Notes: generated by a model from the sequence alone, not told the origin. Positions 49,299 through 59,396 are shown, numbered from the stretch's first letter. The stretch is 64,000 nucleotides of DNA from Herbaspirillum sp. ST 5-3 (GCF_004804275.1 NZ_STGI01000004.1:393605-457604), one strand, 5' to 3'. Program-made: numbers and translations.

Positions 49299-52200
49299 AT
49301 GTCATTCGATCTAAAAAAATCCCTTCCCAAATCCGGAAACCGCTTCGCCTTGCCAGCCGTCCACGGCTCCTCGGACGCATTTTTGCTGGCGCAGGCCGCA
49401 AGCGAATTGAAATCACAGCAGCGCATGCTCGCTGTCGTGGTCGCCAGCGCGACCGACGCGCAGCGTCTGCTTGCCGAAATTCCATGGTTCGGCAACAAGG
49501 AAGGCGCCGAATTGCGCTGCCATATGCTGCCGGACTGGGAGACCCTGCCGTACGACGCGTTTTCACCGCATCAGGATCTGGTTTCCGAGCGCCTGGCGAC
49601 GCTGCACGAGGTCCGTACCGGGCAATGCGACGTGCTCCTGGTTCCCGCCACGACCGCCCTGCTGCGCATGGCGCCGCCATCCTTTCTGGCCGCCTATACC
49701 TTCTTTTTCAAGCAGGGCGAAAAGCTGGACGAGGCGCAACTCAAAGCACAGCTGACCCTGGCCGGCTATACCCATGTCAGCCAGGTGATGTCGCCCGGTG
49801 AATATTCGGTGCGTGGCGGCCTGATCGATTTGTTCCCTATGGGATCGGCCCTGCCCTACCGCCTGGACCTGTTCGGTGACACGATCGAAACGATCCGCAC
49901 CTTCGATGCCGATACGCAACGTTCCCTGTATCCGGTGCGCGAGGTACGCCTGCTGCCCGGTCGGGAGTTTCCGATGGATGAAGCCGCGCGCACCGCGTTT
50001 CGCAGTCGTTGGCGCGAGGAGTTCGAGGGAGATCCGTCCCGCTCACCGATCTACAAGGACATCGGCAACGGCATTGCTCCGGCCGGTATTGAATACTATC
50101 TGCCGCTCTTCTTCGAAGAGACAGCGACCTTGTTTCAGTACCTGCCGGACGAAACCATGTTTGCGCTGGTCGGCGAGATCGAGGGGGCGATCAAGCGTTT
50201 CTGGAGCGATACGCAGTCGCGCTACAAGTTCCTGAAGGCCGACCGCGACCGTCCGCTGCTGGCGCCGGAGCGCCTGTTCCTGACGGACGAGGATTTCTTC
50301 ACGCTGGCCAAGCCGCATGGCCGCTGGGTCATCCAGGCAAGCGATGTCGCATCAGAGATATCGGCACCGATTCCAAATATCGCGGTCAATCGCCGCCTCG
50401 ATGACCCGCTGTCCAACCTGCGCTCCTATCTTCTGCAGACAAACAAGCGGGTGATGATTTGTGCGGAGTCGAGCGGACGGCGCGAGACGCTGCAGCAGTA
50501 TTTCAATGAATACGACCTGGTGCTGGCGCCGTGCGAGAGCTTCGCCGACTTTGCGACGGCCTCCGCCAAACTGATGCTGGGCGTAGCGCCCCTGCAGGCC
50601 GGATTCGAGCTCAGCTCCGATCTCGGCAATCTTGCATTCATCACCGAGACCGAACTTTACGCGGGCACCGGCCGGCGTGCGGGGCGCCGAAAGCAGGAAG
50701 GCGCCACGCAGGTCGAATCCATGGTGCGCGACCTGTCGGAGCTGAAAATCGGCGACCCGGTCGTGCACGTGAACCACGGCATCGGCCGCTACATGGGCCT
50801 GCTCAGCATGGACCTAGGCGAAGGCGAGACCGAGTTCCTGCACCTTGAATACGCGAAGGACACCAAACTGTACGTGCCGGTATCGCAGTTGCATGTCATC
50901 TCGCGCTATTCCGGCAGCTCGCCTGAAGACGCGCCCTTGCATGTGCTCGGCTCTGGACAGTGGGAAAAGGCCAAGCGCAAGGCCGCGCAGCAGATCCGCG
51001 ATACCGCGGCCGAACTGCTCAATCTGTATGCACGACGCGCGGCGCGACAAGGCCACGCATTCCAGTATTCTGCCCGCGATTACGAAGCCTTCGCGGAAAG
51101 CTTCGGCTTCGAGGAAACGCCGGACCAGAGTGCCGCGATTAACGCCGTCATCAAGGACATGACCAGCGGCAAACCGATGGATCGCCTGATCTGCGGCGAC
51201 GTCGGCTTCGGCAAAACGGAAGTTGCCTTGCGCGCGGCGTTCGTCGCCGTCATGGGCGGCAAGCAGGTTGCAATCCTCGCGCCGACCACGCTGCTGGCGG
51301 AACAGCATGCGCAAACCTTTGCCGACCGTTTCGCCGACTGGCCGGTGAAAATCGCCGAGCTGTCGCGCTTCCGCACCGGCAAGGAAGTCACGCAGGCAAT
51401 CAAGGGCATGGCCGACGGCACGATCGACGTCGTGATCGGCACGCACAAACTCCTGTCAAACGACGTGAAATTCGCTCGCCTCGGCCTGGTCATCATCGAC
51501 GAAGAACATCGTTTCGGCGTGCGCCAGAAGGAAGCGCTGAAGGCATTGCGCGCGGAAGTCGATGTGCTGACGCTCACGGCAACGCCGATACCGCGCACCC
51601 TGGGCATGGCGCTTGAGGGCCTGCGCGATTTCTCCGTCATTGCGACCGCGCCGCAGAAACGGCTGGCGATCAAGACCTTCGTGCGCAGCGAAGACGACTC
51701 GGTGGTCCGCGAAGCCTGCCTGCGCGAGTTGAAGCGCGGCGGTCAGGTTTATTTCCTGCATAACGAAGTCGAAACGATCCAGAACCGCAAGGCGATGCTG
51801 GAAGAGTTGCTGCCCGAGGCGCGCATCGCTGTTGCGCACGGTCAGATGCATGAACGCGACCTGGAAAAGGTGATGCGAGACTTCGTCGCACAGCGCTTCA
51901 ATATCCTGCTGTGTACCACCATCATCGAGACCGGCATCGACGTGCCGACGGCGAACACGATCATCATGCACCGCGCCGACAAGTTCGGCCTGGCGCAGTT
52001 GCATCAGTTGCGTGGCCGTGTCGGACGCTCGCATCATCAAGCGTATGCCTATCTGCTCGTGAACGATGTACACGGCCTGACCAAGCTGGCGCAGCGCCGC
52101 CTGGAAGCGATCCAGCAGATGGAAGAACTCGGCAGTGGCTTCTATCTCGCGATGCACGACCTGGAAATCCGTGGCGCCGGTGAAGTGCTTGGCGAGAACC

Positions 52201-52745
52201 AGTCAGGTGAAATGCAGGAAATCGGTTTCCAGCTCTATTCCGACATGCTCAACGAAGCGGTGCGAGCGCTCAAGAACGGCAAGGAGCCCGATCTCGCCGC
52301 GCCGCTGGCGACCACCACCGAGATCAACCTGCACGTCCCCGCTTTGCTGCCGCAGGATTATTGCGGCGATGTGCATGAGCGGCTCTCGCTCTACAAGCGG
52401 CTCGCCAATTGCGAATTCCAGGCAGCCATCGACGAGCTGCAGGAAGAATTGATCGACCGCTTCGGCAAGATGCCGGACGCCACCAAGGCATTGATCGAAA
52501 CGCATCGACTGAGGATTGCCGCGATCCCGGTCGGGATTGTTAAAATCGATGCCCATGCGGAGTCGGCCGTGCTGCAATTCCAGCCGAACCCGCCCATCGA
52601 TGCGATGCGCATCATCGAGCTGATCCAGAAGAATCGCCATATCAAGCTGCACGGCCAGGACAAGCTGCGCATCACGGCGAATATGCCGGACCTGGCGGCG
52701 CGGGTGACACAAGTGAAATCGACCATCCGTTCGCTGGTCCCCTGA
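49299..52745 (+). CDS. mfd: Transcription-repair coupling factor
   Basis: Mfd moves RNA polymerase stalled at DNA damage and recruits UvrA. The 1148-residue product has the UvrB-homology N-terminus (LPDWETLPYDAFSPHQDLVS), the polymerase-interaction domain (DPVVHVNHGIGRYMGLLSMD), and the translocase with Walker A CGDVGFGKTEVALRAAF, DEEH box IIDEEHRFGVRQ, and the later TTIIETGIDVPTANTIIM. The ATG at 49299 follows a GTG that is also in frame. The C-terminal UvrA-masking domain ends near SLVP. Confidence 0.97.
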   Translation: MSFDLKKSLPKSGNRFALPAVHGSSDAFLLAQAASELKSQQRMLAVVVASATDAQRLLAEIPWFGNKEGAELRCHMLPDWETLPYDAFSPHQDLVSERLATLHEVRTGQCDVLLVPATTALLRMAPPSFLAAYTFFFKQGEKLDEAQLKAQLTLAGYTHVSQVMSPGEYSVRGGLIDLFPMGSALPYRLDLFGDTIETIRTFDADTQRSLYPVREVRLLPGREFPMDEAARTAFRSRWREEFEGDPSRSPIYKDIGNGIAPAGIEYYLPLFFEETATLFQYLPDETMFALVGEIEGAIKRFWSDTQSRYKFLKADRDRPLLAPERLFLTDEDFFTLAKPHGRWVIQASDVASEISAPIPNIAVNRRLDDPLSNLRSYLLQTNKRVMICAESSGRRETLQQYFNEYDLVLAPCESFADFATASAKLMLGVAPLQAGFELSSDLGNLAFITETELYAGTGRRAGRRKQEGATQVESMVRDLSELKIGDPVVHVNHGIGRYMGLLSMDLGEGETEFLHLEYAKDTKLYVPVSQLHVISRYSGSSPEDAPLHVLGSGQWEKAKRKAAQQIRDTAAELLNLYARRAARQGHAFQYSARDYEAFAESFGFEETPDQSAAINAVIKDMTSGKPMDRLICGDVGFGKTEVALRAAFVAVMGGKQVAILAPTTLLAEQHAQTFADRFADWPVKIAELSRFRTGKEVTQAIKGMADGTIDVVIGTHKLLSNDVKFARLGLVIIDEEHRFGVRQKEALKALRAEVDVLTLTATPIPRTLGMALEGLRDFSVIATAPQKRLAIKTFVRSEDDSVVREACLRELKRGGQVYFLHNEVETIQNRKAMLEELLPEARIAVAHGQMHERDLEKVMRDFVAQRFNILLCTTIIETGIDVPTANTIIMHRADKFGLAQLHQLRGRVGRSHHQAYAYLLVNDVHGLTKLAQRRLEAIQQMEELGSGFYLAMHDLEIRGAGEVLGENQSGEMQEIGFQLYSDMLNEAVRALKNGKEPDLAAPLATTTEINLHVPALLPQDYCGDVHERLSLYKRLANCEFQAAIDELQEELIDRFGKMPDATKALIETHRLRIAAIPVGIVKIDAHAESAVLQFQPNPPIDAMRIIELIQKNRHIKLHGQDKLRITANMPDLAARVTQVKSTIRSLVP

Positions 52746-52793
52746 TCTTTTTTATTGAACACAGAAACAAGCAGTTCCAACCAGCAGCCCAAC

Positions 52794-53636
52794 ATGAATC
52801 TGATCCTGCAAGGCCTGAACACCGACCGCTCAACCATCGAACGCATCGCCGGCATGGCGGACACGCAATACGTTGTTCCGATCACCGCGCATGCCTATCG
52901 CTGCGAAGGCGTCCGCTACACCGACGCGCTCAAGACCCGCATCGACGCCGAGTGCCTCGCCGCGAAGCTGGATTATGCCTTCGTCGAGCCTGGCCGCAAG
53001 CTGTCGGACTTCAAGCTGGTGACGATGGACATGGACTCGACATTGATCACCATCGAGTGCATCGATGAGATCGCCGACATGCAGGGACTCAAGCCGCAAG
53101 TGGCGGAAATCACGGAAGCGGCGATGCGCGGCGAAATCGAATTCTGCGAAAGCCTGACGCGCCGCGTCGCGCTGCTGAAGGGTTTGGACGCTTCCGCCTT
53201 GCAGCGCGTGTATGACGAGCGGCTGGCGCTGTCTCCCGGCGCGGAAAACATGCTTGGCGCGGTCAAGGCCGCCGGCCTGAAGACACTGCTCGTTTCCGGT
53301 GGTTTCACCTTTTTTACCGATCGCATCAAGACCCGGCTCGGCATGGATTACACCCATTCGAATGAACTGGAGATCGTCGATGGCAAGTTGACCGGGCGTG
53401 TGCTTGGCGGCATCGTCGACGGGGATGAAAAGAAAAACACGGTCGAGCGGGTATGCTCGGAGCTGGGCATTTCTCCGCAGCAGTCCATTGTGATGGGGGA
53501 TGGCGCCAACGATTTGAAGATGATGCGTATTGCGGGAATGTCCGTCGCATTTCGCGCCAAGCCGGTCGTCCGCGCACAGGCCGATGTTGCCTTGAATTTT
53601 GTCGGGCTGGATGGGATCTTGGCATTGTTTGATTGA
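52794..53636 (+). CDS. serB: Phosphoserine phosphatase
   Basis: SerB does the last step of serine synthesis. The 280-residue HAD-family enzyme has the catalytic motif MDMDSTLITIECIDEIAD (Asp79, Asp81), LLVSGGFTFFTDRIKTRLGM, and GDGANDLKMMRIAGMSVAFR. The first 70 residues are a poorly conserved N-terminal domain shorter than E. coli's ACT-like part. The ATG at 52794 starts MNLILQGLNTDRSTIERIAG; a TTG at 52755 is open but unlikely. It is 48 nt after mfd. Confidence 0.96.
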   Translation: MNLILQGLNTDRSTIERIAGMADTQYVVPITAHAYRCEGVRYTDALKTRIDAECLAAKLDYAFVEPGRKLSDFKLVTMDMDSTLITIECIDEIADMQGLKPQVAEITEAAMRGEIEFCESLTRRVALLKGLDASALQRVYDERLALSPGAENMLGAVKAAGLKTLLVSGGFTFFTDRIKTRLGMDYTHSNELEIVDGKLTGRVLGGIVDGDEKKNTVERVCSELGISPQQSIVMGDGANDLKMMRIAGMSVAFRAKPVVRAQADVALNFVGLDGILALFD

Positions 53637-53668
53637 TCTGAAAAACAAGCGCTTCACAAGGAGACGGA

Positions 53669-54031
53669 ATGGTCCAGGAACTCGTGTTCGATCCCAAGCT
53701 GCAATCCGCCAAGAATCTTGCCTGGTGGCTTTATCTGATGCATGCCGCGAGTTTTCTCTTCTCCCTCGGCGCCTTTTCCTGGATTCCGTTGATCCTTAAC
53801 TACATCAAGCGCGGCGATGCGGCCGGCACCTTCGTCTACAGTCATCATTCATGGCAGATCCGCTCGTTCTGGTGGTATTTTTTCTGGATGATGATCGGCG
53901 GCCTCCTGTTCATCACCGTGATCGGCGCACCGATCGGCTGGCTGATCTGGTGCGTGGTATGGATCTGGAAGGCCTACCGGCTCCTGAAGGGTTTGCTCGA
54001 TCTGAATGACAACAAGGCAATGCCGGTTTGA
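53669..54031 (+). CDS. Small membrane protein, DUF4870-like
   Basis: The 120-residue protein has three predicted membrane helices: LAWWLYLMHAASFLFSLGAF, a Trp/Phe-rich FFWMMIGGLLFITVIGAPIG, and WLIWCVVWIWKAYRLLKGL. The pattern fits DUF4870/YtoA-like inner-membrane proteins whose role is unknown. AAGGAGA lies 5 nt before the ATG. It follows serB by 32 nt, but no link with serine synthesis is evident. Confidence 0.8.
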   Translation: MVQELVFDPKLQSAKNLAWWLYLMHAASFLFSLGAFSWIPLILNYIKRGDAAGTFVYSHHSWQIRSFWWYFFWMMIGGLLFITVIGAPIGWLIWCVVWIWKAYRLLKGLLDLNDNKAMPV

Positions 54032-54045
54032 CACTGCTTCCGCTT

Positions 54046-54071
54046 GAGCCATGCCGTGTGGCGTATGGCTC
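54046..54071 (+). terminator. Weak hairpin after the small membrane protein gene
   Basis: GAGCCAT (54046-54052) pairs with ATGGCTC (54065-54071) over a 12-nt loop, 15 nt after the stop. No T tract follows, so its role as a terminator is doubtful. Confidence 0.35.
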
Positions 54072-54247
54072 GAGAACGCGTGGCCGCATATGCCGACTCT
54101 TCTTTGCCAACAATTTCTAGAAATCATCATTCTTACGGTGTAACCTGAATTAAGCCTACGTGTAGCGTATGTGCGACTGTTGCCACGCATGAGTTGATAA
54201 AAATTCAAGTTATCGGCACACTGACGGCGGCCAAGGAGAAGACCAGC

Positions 54248-55384
54248 ATGAAGTTGAGCACGTTTTCGTTTCAAGCAGGGAGAGGCTGGTCGCTGGATGC
54301 ATTTCCCGCGCTGGATTCGCCTCGTACGCTGCTGATGGTGTTCGCGGCGCCGGAGTACATGGACGCCCCGGCGCCCATCGCGGAACTGCTCTCCGCCTAT
54401 CCCCAATCGCATTTCATCGGTTGTTCCACCGCTGGCGAAATCATCGGCCCGCTGGTGGGGGACCGCAGCCTCTCGGTCGCGGCACTGCGCTTTGAGCACA
54501 GCCGCATTGCCTCGGTCTCGGCCAGCATCGAACACGCGAGCGAGTCGCGCAGTGCGGCCGAAAGGCTCGCCATGCAGCTTGATCCGTCCGGCCTGCGCGC
54601 CGTCTTCGTCCTGTCGGACGGCCTCAACGTCAATGGCAGCGAACTGGTAAAGGGCCTCAATGGCGCCCTGCCAGCGGATGTCATCGTTACCGGCGGCCTG
54701 GCCGGCGACGGTGACCGTTTCAAGCGCACCTGGGTTCTCTGTGATGGTCGCCCGCAAAGCGGGATCATTACCGCCGTCGGTCTGTATGGTGACCGACTGA
54801 GGGTCACGCACGGCTCGCGTGGCGGCTGGGACAGCTTCGGCCCCGAACGCAGGGTTACCCGTTCGAATGCCAACATTCTGTACGAGCTGGACGGCAAACC
54901 CGCACTGGAACTCTACAAGGAATATCTTGGCGAACGCGCCTCCGGATTGCCGGCCACCGGGCTGCTGTTTCCGCTTTCCATTCGCAAGGACGCGAATAAT
55001 TCTCGCCAGGTGGTGCGCACTATTCTTGGGGTCGACGAATCCAATCAAGCATTGATTTTTGCGGGGGATGTACCGAAAGGCTTCCTCGCGCAACTCATGC
55101 GGGCCAATTTCGATCGACTGGTCAATGGTGCGAGTGTCGCAGCGGACCAGGCGCGCGGCGGCCCTGTGGCCGGTCCGGTGCTGGCAACGGCGATCAGTTG
55201 CGTCGGTCGGCGACTGGTGCTTGGCGAACGTGTCGAGGAAGAAACGGAAAGCACGCTCGAAAACCTGCCGGCGGCCACGCAGCAGATCGGCTTTTATTCC
55301 TATGGCGAGATTTCGCCGTACACGACTGGCAGTTGCGATCTGCATAACCAAACGATGACCTTAACGACCTTCGCAGAAACATAA
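54248..55384 (+). CDS. FIST-domain sensory protein
   Basis: FIST proteins are predicted small-ligand sensors with an N-terminal and a C-terminal FIST domain. The 378-residue product has GCSTAGEIIGPLVGDRSLSV in the N half, VFVLSDGLNVNGSELVKGLN and VTGGLAGDGDRFKRTWVLCD, then the C-terminal half with PATGLLFPLSIRKDANNSRQ and the end FYSYGEISPYTTGSCDLHNQ. I chose the ATG at 54248 (AAGGAG upstream); a TTG at 54194 is open. It ends 1 nt before a diguanylate cyclase/phosphodiesterase gene, so the two are surely coupled. Confidence 0.9.
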   Translation: MKLSTFSFQAGRGWSLDAFPALDSPRTLLMVFAAPEYMDAPAPIAELLSAYPQSHFIGCSTAGEIIGPLVGDRSLSVAALRFEHSRIASVSASIEHASESRSAAERLAMQLDPSGLRAVFVLSDGLNVNGSELVKGLNGALPADVIVTGGLAGDGDRFKRTWVLCDGRPQSGIITAVGLYGDRLRVTHGSRGGWDSFGPERRVTRSNANILYELDGKPALELYKEYLGERASGLPATGLLFPLSIRKDANNSRQVVRTILGVDESNQALIFAGDVPKGFLAQLMRANFDRLVNGASVAADQARGGPVAGPVLATAISCVGRRLVLGERVEEETESTLENLPAATQQIGFYSYGEISPYTTGSCDLHNQTMTLTTFAET

Positions 55385-55385
55385 C

Positions 55386-58178
55386 GTGCGCCCCAACCAC
55401 ACACTACTGCTGCGGCAACTGAAAAAGCTCGGCATCGATCTTGCCGGCGCGCCACCCGATCGGGAACAGTGGCTGCAATTTCTTGATCGCGTCAATCGTG
55501 CTTACACGGAGGCGGACCAGGAGCGGTATTTGATTGAGCGCACGCAGGACATTTCGTCGCGTGAAATGCAGGAGTTGTACAACCGGCTGGAAGAAGCACA
55601 AAGAATCGCCGGCCTGGGCAACTGGTCATTCCAGCGCGGCGAGCCCAAAGGGCACTGGTCGGAAGAATGTTTCCGGATTTTTGGCGAGGATGCATCGTCG
55701 CCGGCCCCGAGTTACCGGCAATTCCTGCGACGGGTTCAAAGGCAGGATCGCGTGCGTCTGCAGGAGGTTGCCCACGCCGCCCTGAATGACGGCAAGGACT
55801 TCGAGATCGAGTTCCGCCTGCAATTGCCCAACGGAGAAACGCGATGGGCACGGGCCCTTGGGCAAGCTGTCATTCGGCGCGACAAGAGCGTGGACAGGTT
55901 GCACGGCACCATCATGGATATCACCCGGCGCAAGCAGGTCGAAATGCGCCAATACGTCGAACATACCGTTACGCGCCTGCTGGCGGAATCCGACGTACTT
56001 GAAGAAACCATGCCTCGCATCATCGAGACCATCTGTGAAACGCTTGGCTGGCCTTGCGGCGCCTTGTGGCTGCTGAAACGGCAGGAAAACCTGTTCGAGC
56101 GCGCATTCACGTGGTCGATAGGTAACCGGCGCGTCGAAGACTTCTTCCACAATTCGAAGCGAACCATTGCGCTTCCTGCTTGTGGCGGCCTGATCGGACG
56201 TGTGCTGAAACGCGGTGAACCGGCCTGGATCAGCGATGTTACCGCGGACAGCCAGTTTCCCCGCGCAGGAGCCGCATGCGAGGCCGGTTTGCGGGCCGCA
56301 TTTGCGTTCCCGATACAGGCCGGCGGCGACATCATCGGGGTGATGGAATTTTTCAGCAAACATACCCAGAATGTCGACTCAGAAATGCTGAACAGTGCGC
56401 ATTTCATCGGGCGACACATCGGACAATTCTTTCGGCGCAGGCAAACTGAACAAGCCTTGCGGGAGAGTGAAGCGCACTTCCGCTCCGTGGTCGAGCAGGC
56501 ATCGGACAGTTTCTACATCCATGACATCGAGGGACGCATTATCGACGTCAATCAGCGCGGTTGCGACAGCCTCGGTTACACGCGGGCAGAACTGCTTTCG
56601 ATGACGGTCATGCATATCGATGCCGACCTGTCGCTGAGCGACCTGAAATACCTGCAGAACCAGGCAGAGAAAGGCGCGCCGATCGCCGTCGAGAGTCGTC
56701 ATCGGCGCAAGGATGGCATTTCGTTTCCGGTCGAAATTCGCATGGGGCCGATCAACATCGACGGCCAGCAGCATTGGCTCTCGCTGGCACGCGACATCAC
56801 CGAGCGCAAAGAGCTGGAAAACCATATCCAGCATCTTGCCTATCACGACTCGCTGACCGACCTGCCCAACCGGGCCATGTTCAATCGCCACCTCCAGCAT
56901 GCCATCGCTCACGCTCAACGCAACAACACGCGTCTCGCGGTATTGTTCATCGATCTCGATCGCTTCAAGAACGTCAACGATACCCTGGGCCACAATGCCG
57001 GCGACCGTTTGCTGCAAGAGATGGGACGGAGGATCGGTTCCTGCCTGCATGGCAGCGATTTCGTCGCGCGCTTCGGCCACGAGGATTTGGTGGCGCGCCT
57101 GGGCGGCGACGAGTTCGTGGTGCTGATCGAGGAAGTAAGCGATACCAGCCAGGTCGCAGGCATCGCACACAAGATTCTGGCGGCGATGGTCAAGGAATAT
57201 CCGCTGGACGGCCAGTTGATCCACATGACGGCGAGCATCGGCATCAGCCTGTTTCCGGATGATGGCCGCAATGAATTTTCATTGATGAAGCATGCCGACA
57301 TCGCGATGTATCGCGCCAAGGAAACCGGCAAGAACAGTTTCCAGTTCTATTCGGCGAATATGGATGCCTACTCGGCCAAACTGCTGGCCCTGGAATCCGG
57401 TCTGCGCCGCGCGATCGAACGCGGAGAGCTGCTGCTCTATTACCAGCCGAAGGTGGATGCAAGAAACGGACGCGTGAGCGGAGCTGAAGCGCTGGTCCGC
57501 TGGCGCCATCCGGATCTCGGCCTGATCTCGCCGGCGCATTTCATTCCGCTGGCGGAAGAGACGGGGCTGATCGTACCGCTGTCGCAATGGGTTTTGCGCG
57601 AATCATGCCGCCAGAATCTCGCTTGGCAACAACAGGGTTTGCCGCCGATGCGCATCGCCGTCAATTTGTCTGCACGCCAGTTCACGGACGACAATCTGAT
57701 TGCCGACACTGCCCGCGTGCTGCGTGAAATCGGTATTGATCCGTCGCTGGTGGAAATTGAAATTACCGAGAGCATGATGATGTACAACACGGACAAGACT
57801 GTTCACATGTTATCGGCACTGCGCGAGCTGGGCATCAGCATTGCGATCGACGATTTCGGCATTGGATACTCGTCGCTGTCGCACCTCAAGCACTTCCCGC
57901 TCGACATCATCAAGATCGATCGTTCCTTCATCAAGGACGTGCCCGGCGATCTGTCCGATGCCGCGATCGCGGACGCGATCATTGCCATGGCCAAGCGCAT
58001 GCAGGTCAAGGTGGTTGCCGAGGGCGTTGAAACCGCGGCGCAACTCGATTTCCTGCGGGAGCGGGGCTGTGACGAGATTCAGGGCAACTACTTCAGCAAA
58101 CCGCTCTCACCCGAGAATTTTTTCGCATTCGCTTCGACGCGCATGCCCGGCGCCACCTTGCTGACCGACCCGAGCTGA
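55386..58178 (+). CDS. PAS-GAF-PAS-GGDEF-EAL cyclic-di-GMP protein
   Basis: The 930-residue protein may make and break cyclic-di-GMP. In order: a short coiled coil (about 40-75), PAS (about 75-185, AQRIAGLGNWSFQRGEPKGH), GAF (about 195-350), PAS (about 365-480, RSVVEQASDSFYIHDIEGRI), GGDEF (about 490-655; signature LGGDEF intact at 573-577) and EAL (about 665-920). The EAL motifs all look intact: GAEALVRW, NLSARQF, EITES, IDDFGIGYSS, KIDRSFI, AEGVET. No membrane helix is seen. No RxxD inhibition site lies before GGDEF, where a 9-10 residue duplication occurs. It begins with GTG right after the FIST gene. Confidence 0.93.
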   Translation: MRPNHTLLLRQLKKLGIDLAGAPPDREQWLQFLDRVNRAYTEADQERYLIERTQDISSREMQELYNRLEEAQRIAGLGNWSFQRGEPKGHWSEECFRIFGEDASSPAPSYRQFLRRVQRQDRVRLQEVAHAALNDGKDFEIEFRLQLPNGETRWARALGQAVIRRDKSVDRLHGTIMDITRRKQVEMRQYVEHTVTRLLAESDVLEETMPRIIETICETLGWPCGALWLLKRQENLFERAFTWSIGNRRVEDFFHNSKRTIALPACGGLIGRVLKRGEPAWISDVTADSQFPRAGAACEAGLRAAFAFPIQAGGDIIGVMEFFSKHTQNVDSEMLNSAHFIGRHIGQFFRRRQTEQALRESEAHFRSVVEQASDSFYIHDIEGRIIDVNQRGCDSLGYTRAELLSMTVMHIDADLSLSDLKYLQNQAEKGAPIAVESRHRRKDGISFPVEIRMGPINIDGQQHWLSLARDITERKELENHIQHLAYHDSLTDLPNRAMFNRHLQHAIAHAQRNNTRLAVLFIDLDRFKNVNDTLGHNAGDRLLQEMGRRIGSCLHGSDFVARFGHEDLVARLGGDEFVVLIEEVSDTSQVAGIAHKILAAMVKEYPLDGQLIHMTASIGISLFPDDGRNEFSLMKHADIAMYRAKETGKNSFQFYSANMDAYSAKLLALESGLRRAIERGELLLYYQPKVDARNGRVSGAEALVRWRHPDLGLISPAHFIPLAEETGLIVPLSQWVLRESCRQNLAWQQQGLPPMRIAVNLSARQFTDDNLIADTARVLREIGIDPSLVEIEITESMMMYNTDKTVHMLSALRELGISIAIDDFGIGYSSLSHLKHFPLDIIKIDRSFIKDVPGDLSDAAIADAIIAMAKRMQVKVVAEGVETAAQLDFLRERGCDEIQGNYFSKPLSPENFFAFASTRMPGATLLTDPS

Positions 58179-58186
58179 GCGCCTGC

Positions 58187-59377
58187 TCAAGCCGATCGCA
58201 ATGCCGACAATGCCTGTTCGATGTCTGCGATCAAGTCATCCGGATCTTCAAGCCCGATATTGAAGCGGACCAGTTGTCCCTTGCCGCTCCACTGCTTGCG
58301 CATCGACTGGATGCGGTACGGAACACACAGGCTGTTCGACCCACCCCAGCTGTAACCGATCTTGAAAAGCTGCAGGCTGTCTATGAAACGATCGGTCTGT
58401 TCCTCGACATACTGCTCGTCGAACACGACAGAGAACAAGCCGCCTGCACCCGTAAAATCGCGCTTCCAGGTTTCATGGCCGGGACAATCTTCGAAAGCGG
58501 GATGCAGCACACGCGCTATTTCCGGCCGCGTCATCAGCCATGTGGCGACCTTGCGCGCCCCGGTGTCATGTGCGTCGAAGCGCAGCTTCATGCTGGGCAA
58601 GCCACGCAGCACGAGGTAGGTATCGTCCGCGCTGACACCAAAGCCAATGCGCATATGCGCCAGTTCCAGCCGGTGCAGCAGCGCCTTGTCGCGCGTGATG
58701 ACCGCGCCCATCAGCACATCCGAACCGCCAGACTGGTACTTGGTCAGCGCCTGCATCACGATATCGACGCCATGATCGAATGCGCGGAAGGCAATGCCGG
58801 CCGACCAGGTGTTATCGATCGCCACGTAAATTTCCTGTCCGGCAGCGCGCCTTGTCCGCGCCGCCTTGCAGATTGCAGGAATATCGGGCACCTCCATCGA
58901 TACCGACCCCGGCGCTTCGGTCCAGATCAGGCGCGTGTTGGGTTGAATCAGATCGGCAATGCCGGCGCCAATCATCGGGTCATAGAAACGCGTGTTGACG
59001 CCGAAATCCTGCGCCAGCCAGCGTCCAAGTTCACGATTGGGGTTGTAGACGTTATCCGGGATCAGGACATCGTCTCCAGTCTTGAGCAGTGCGAAATCAA
59101 CCATCGCAATCGCCGCCAATCCGCTGGGCGCAAGCACGCAGTGCTCGCCTCCTTCGATTTCCGCCAGCCGCGCTTCCAGCGTGAAGGTCGTCGGTGTGCC
59201 GTGCAGGCCGTAGGTATAGGACGTCTTGTCCTGCCAGTTGCGTGAACGAAGCGCCGCGACGTTTTCGAAGAGCACGGTCGACGCGTGATGGATGGGTGTC
59301 GGAAAAGCGGCAAAACCTTCCGGTGCCCGATAGTCTGAATGAATCAGCGCAGTTTGGAAGGATTTGCGATCTGCCAC
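58187..59377 (-). CDS. metC: Cystathionine beta-lyase
   Basis: This PLP enzyme splits cystathionine to homocysteine, ammonia and pyruvate in methionine synthesis. The 396-residue protein of the Cys/Met-metabolism family has TSYTYGLHGTPTTFTLEARL, EGGEHCVLAPSGLAAIAMVD, and the PLP lysine in VMQALTKYQSGGSDVLMGAV. The start (LIHSDYRAPEGFAAFPTPIH) fits the MetC group. It ends 8 nt from the convergent cyclic-di-GMP gene and follows a secreted-protein gene by 19 nt. Confidence 0.93.
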   Translation of the reverse strand: MADRKSFQTALIHSDYRAPEGFAAFPTPIHHASTVLFENVAALRSRNWQDKTSYTYGLHGTPTTFTLEARLAEIEGGEHCVLAPSGLAAIAMVDFALLKTGDDVLIPDNVYNPNRELGRWLAQDFGVNTRFYDPMIGAGIADLIQPNTRLIWTEAPGSVSMEVPDIPAICKAARTRRAAGQEIYVAIDNTWSAGIAFRAFDHGVDIVMQALTKYQSGGSDVLMGAVITRDKALLHRLELAHMRIGFGVSADDTYLVLRGLPSMKLRFDAHDTGARKVATWLMTRPEIARVLHPAFEDCPGHETWKRDFTGAGGLFSVVFDEQYVEEQTDRFIDSLQLFKIGYSWGGSNSLCVPYRIQSMRKQWSGKGQLVRFNIGLEDPDDLIADIEQALSALRSA

Positions 59378-59396
59378 GCTAGTGCTCCATTCGGAT

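Noticed and set aside
53849-55351. A 500-codon open frame on the minus strand opposite the FIST gene
   Set aside because: Shadow frame; the FIST protein on the other strand has conserved domains and a ribosome site.
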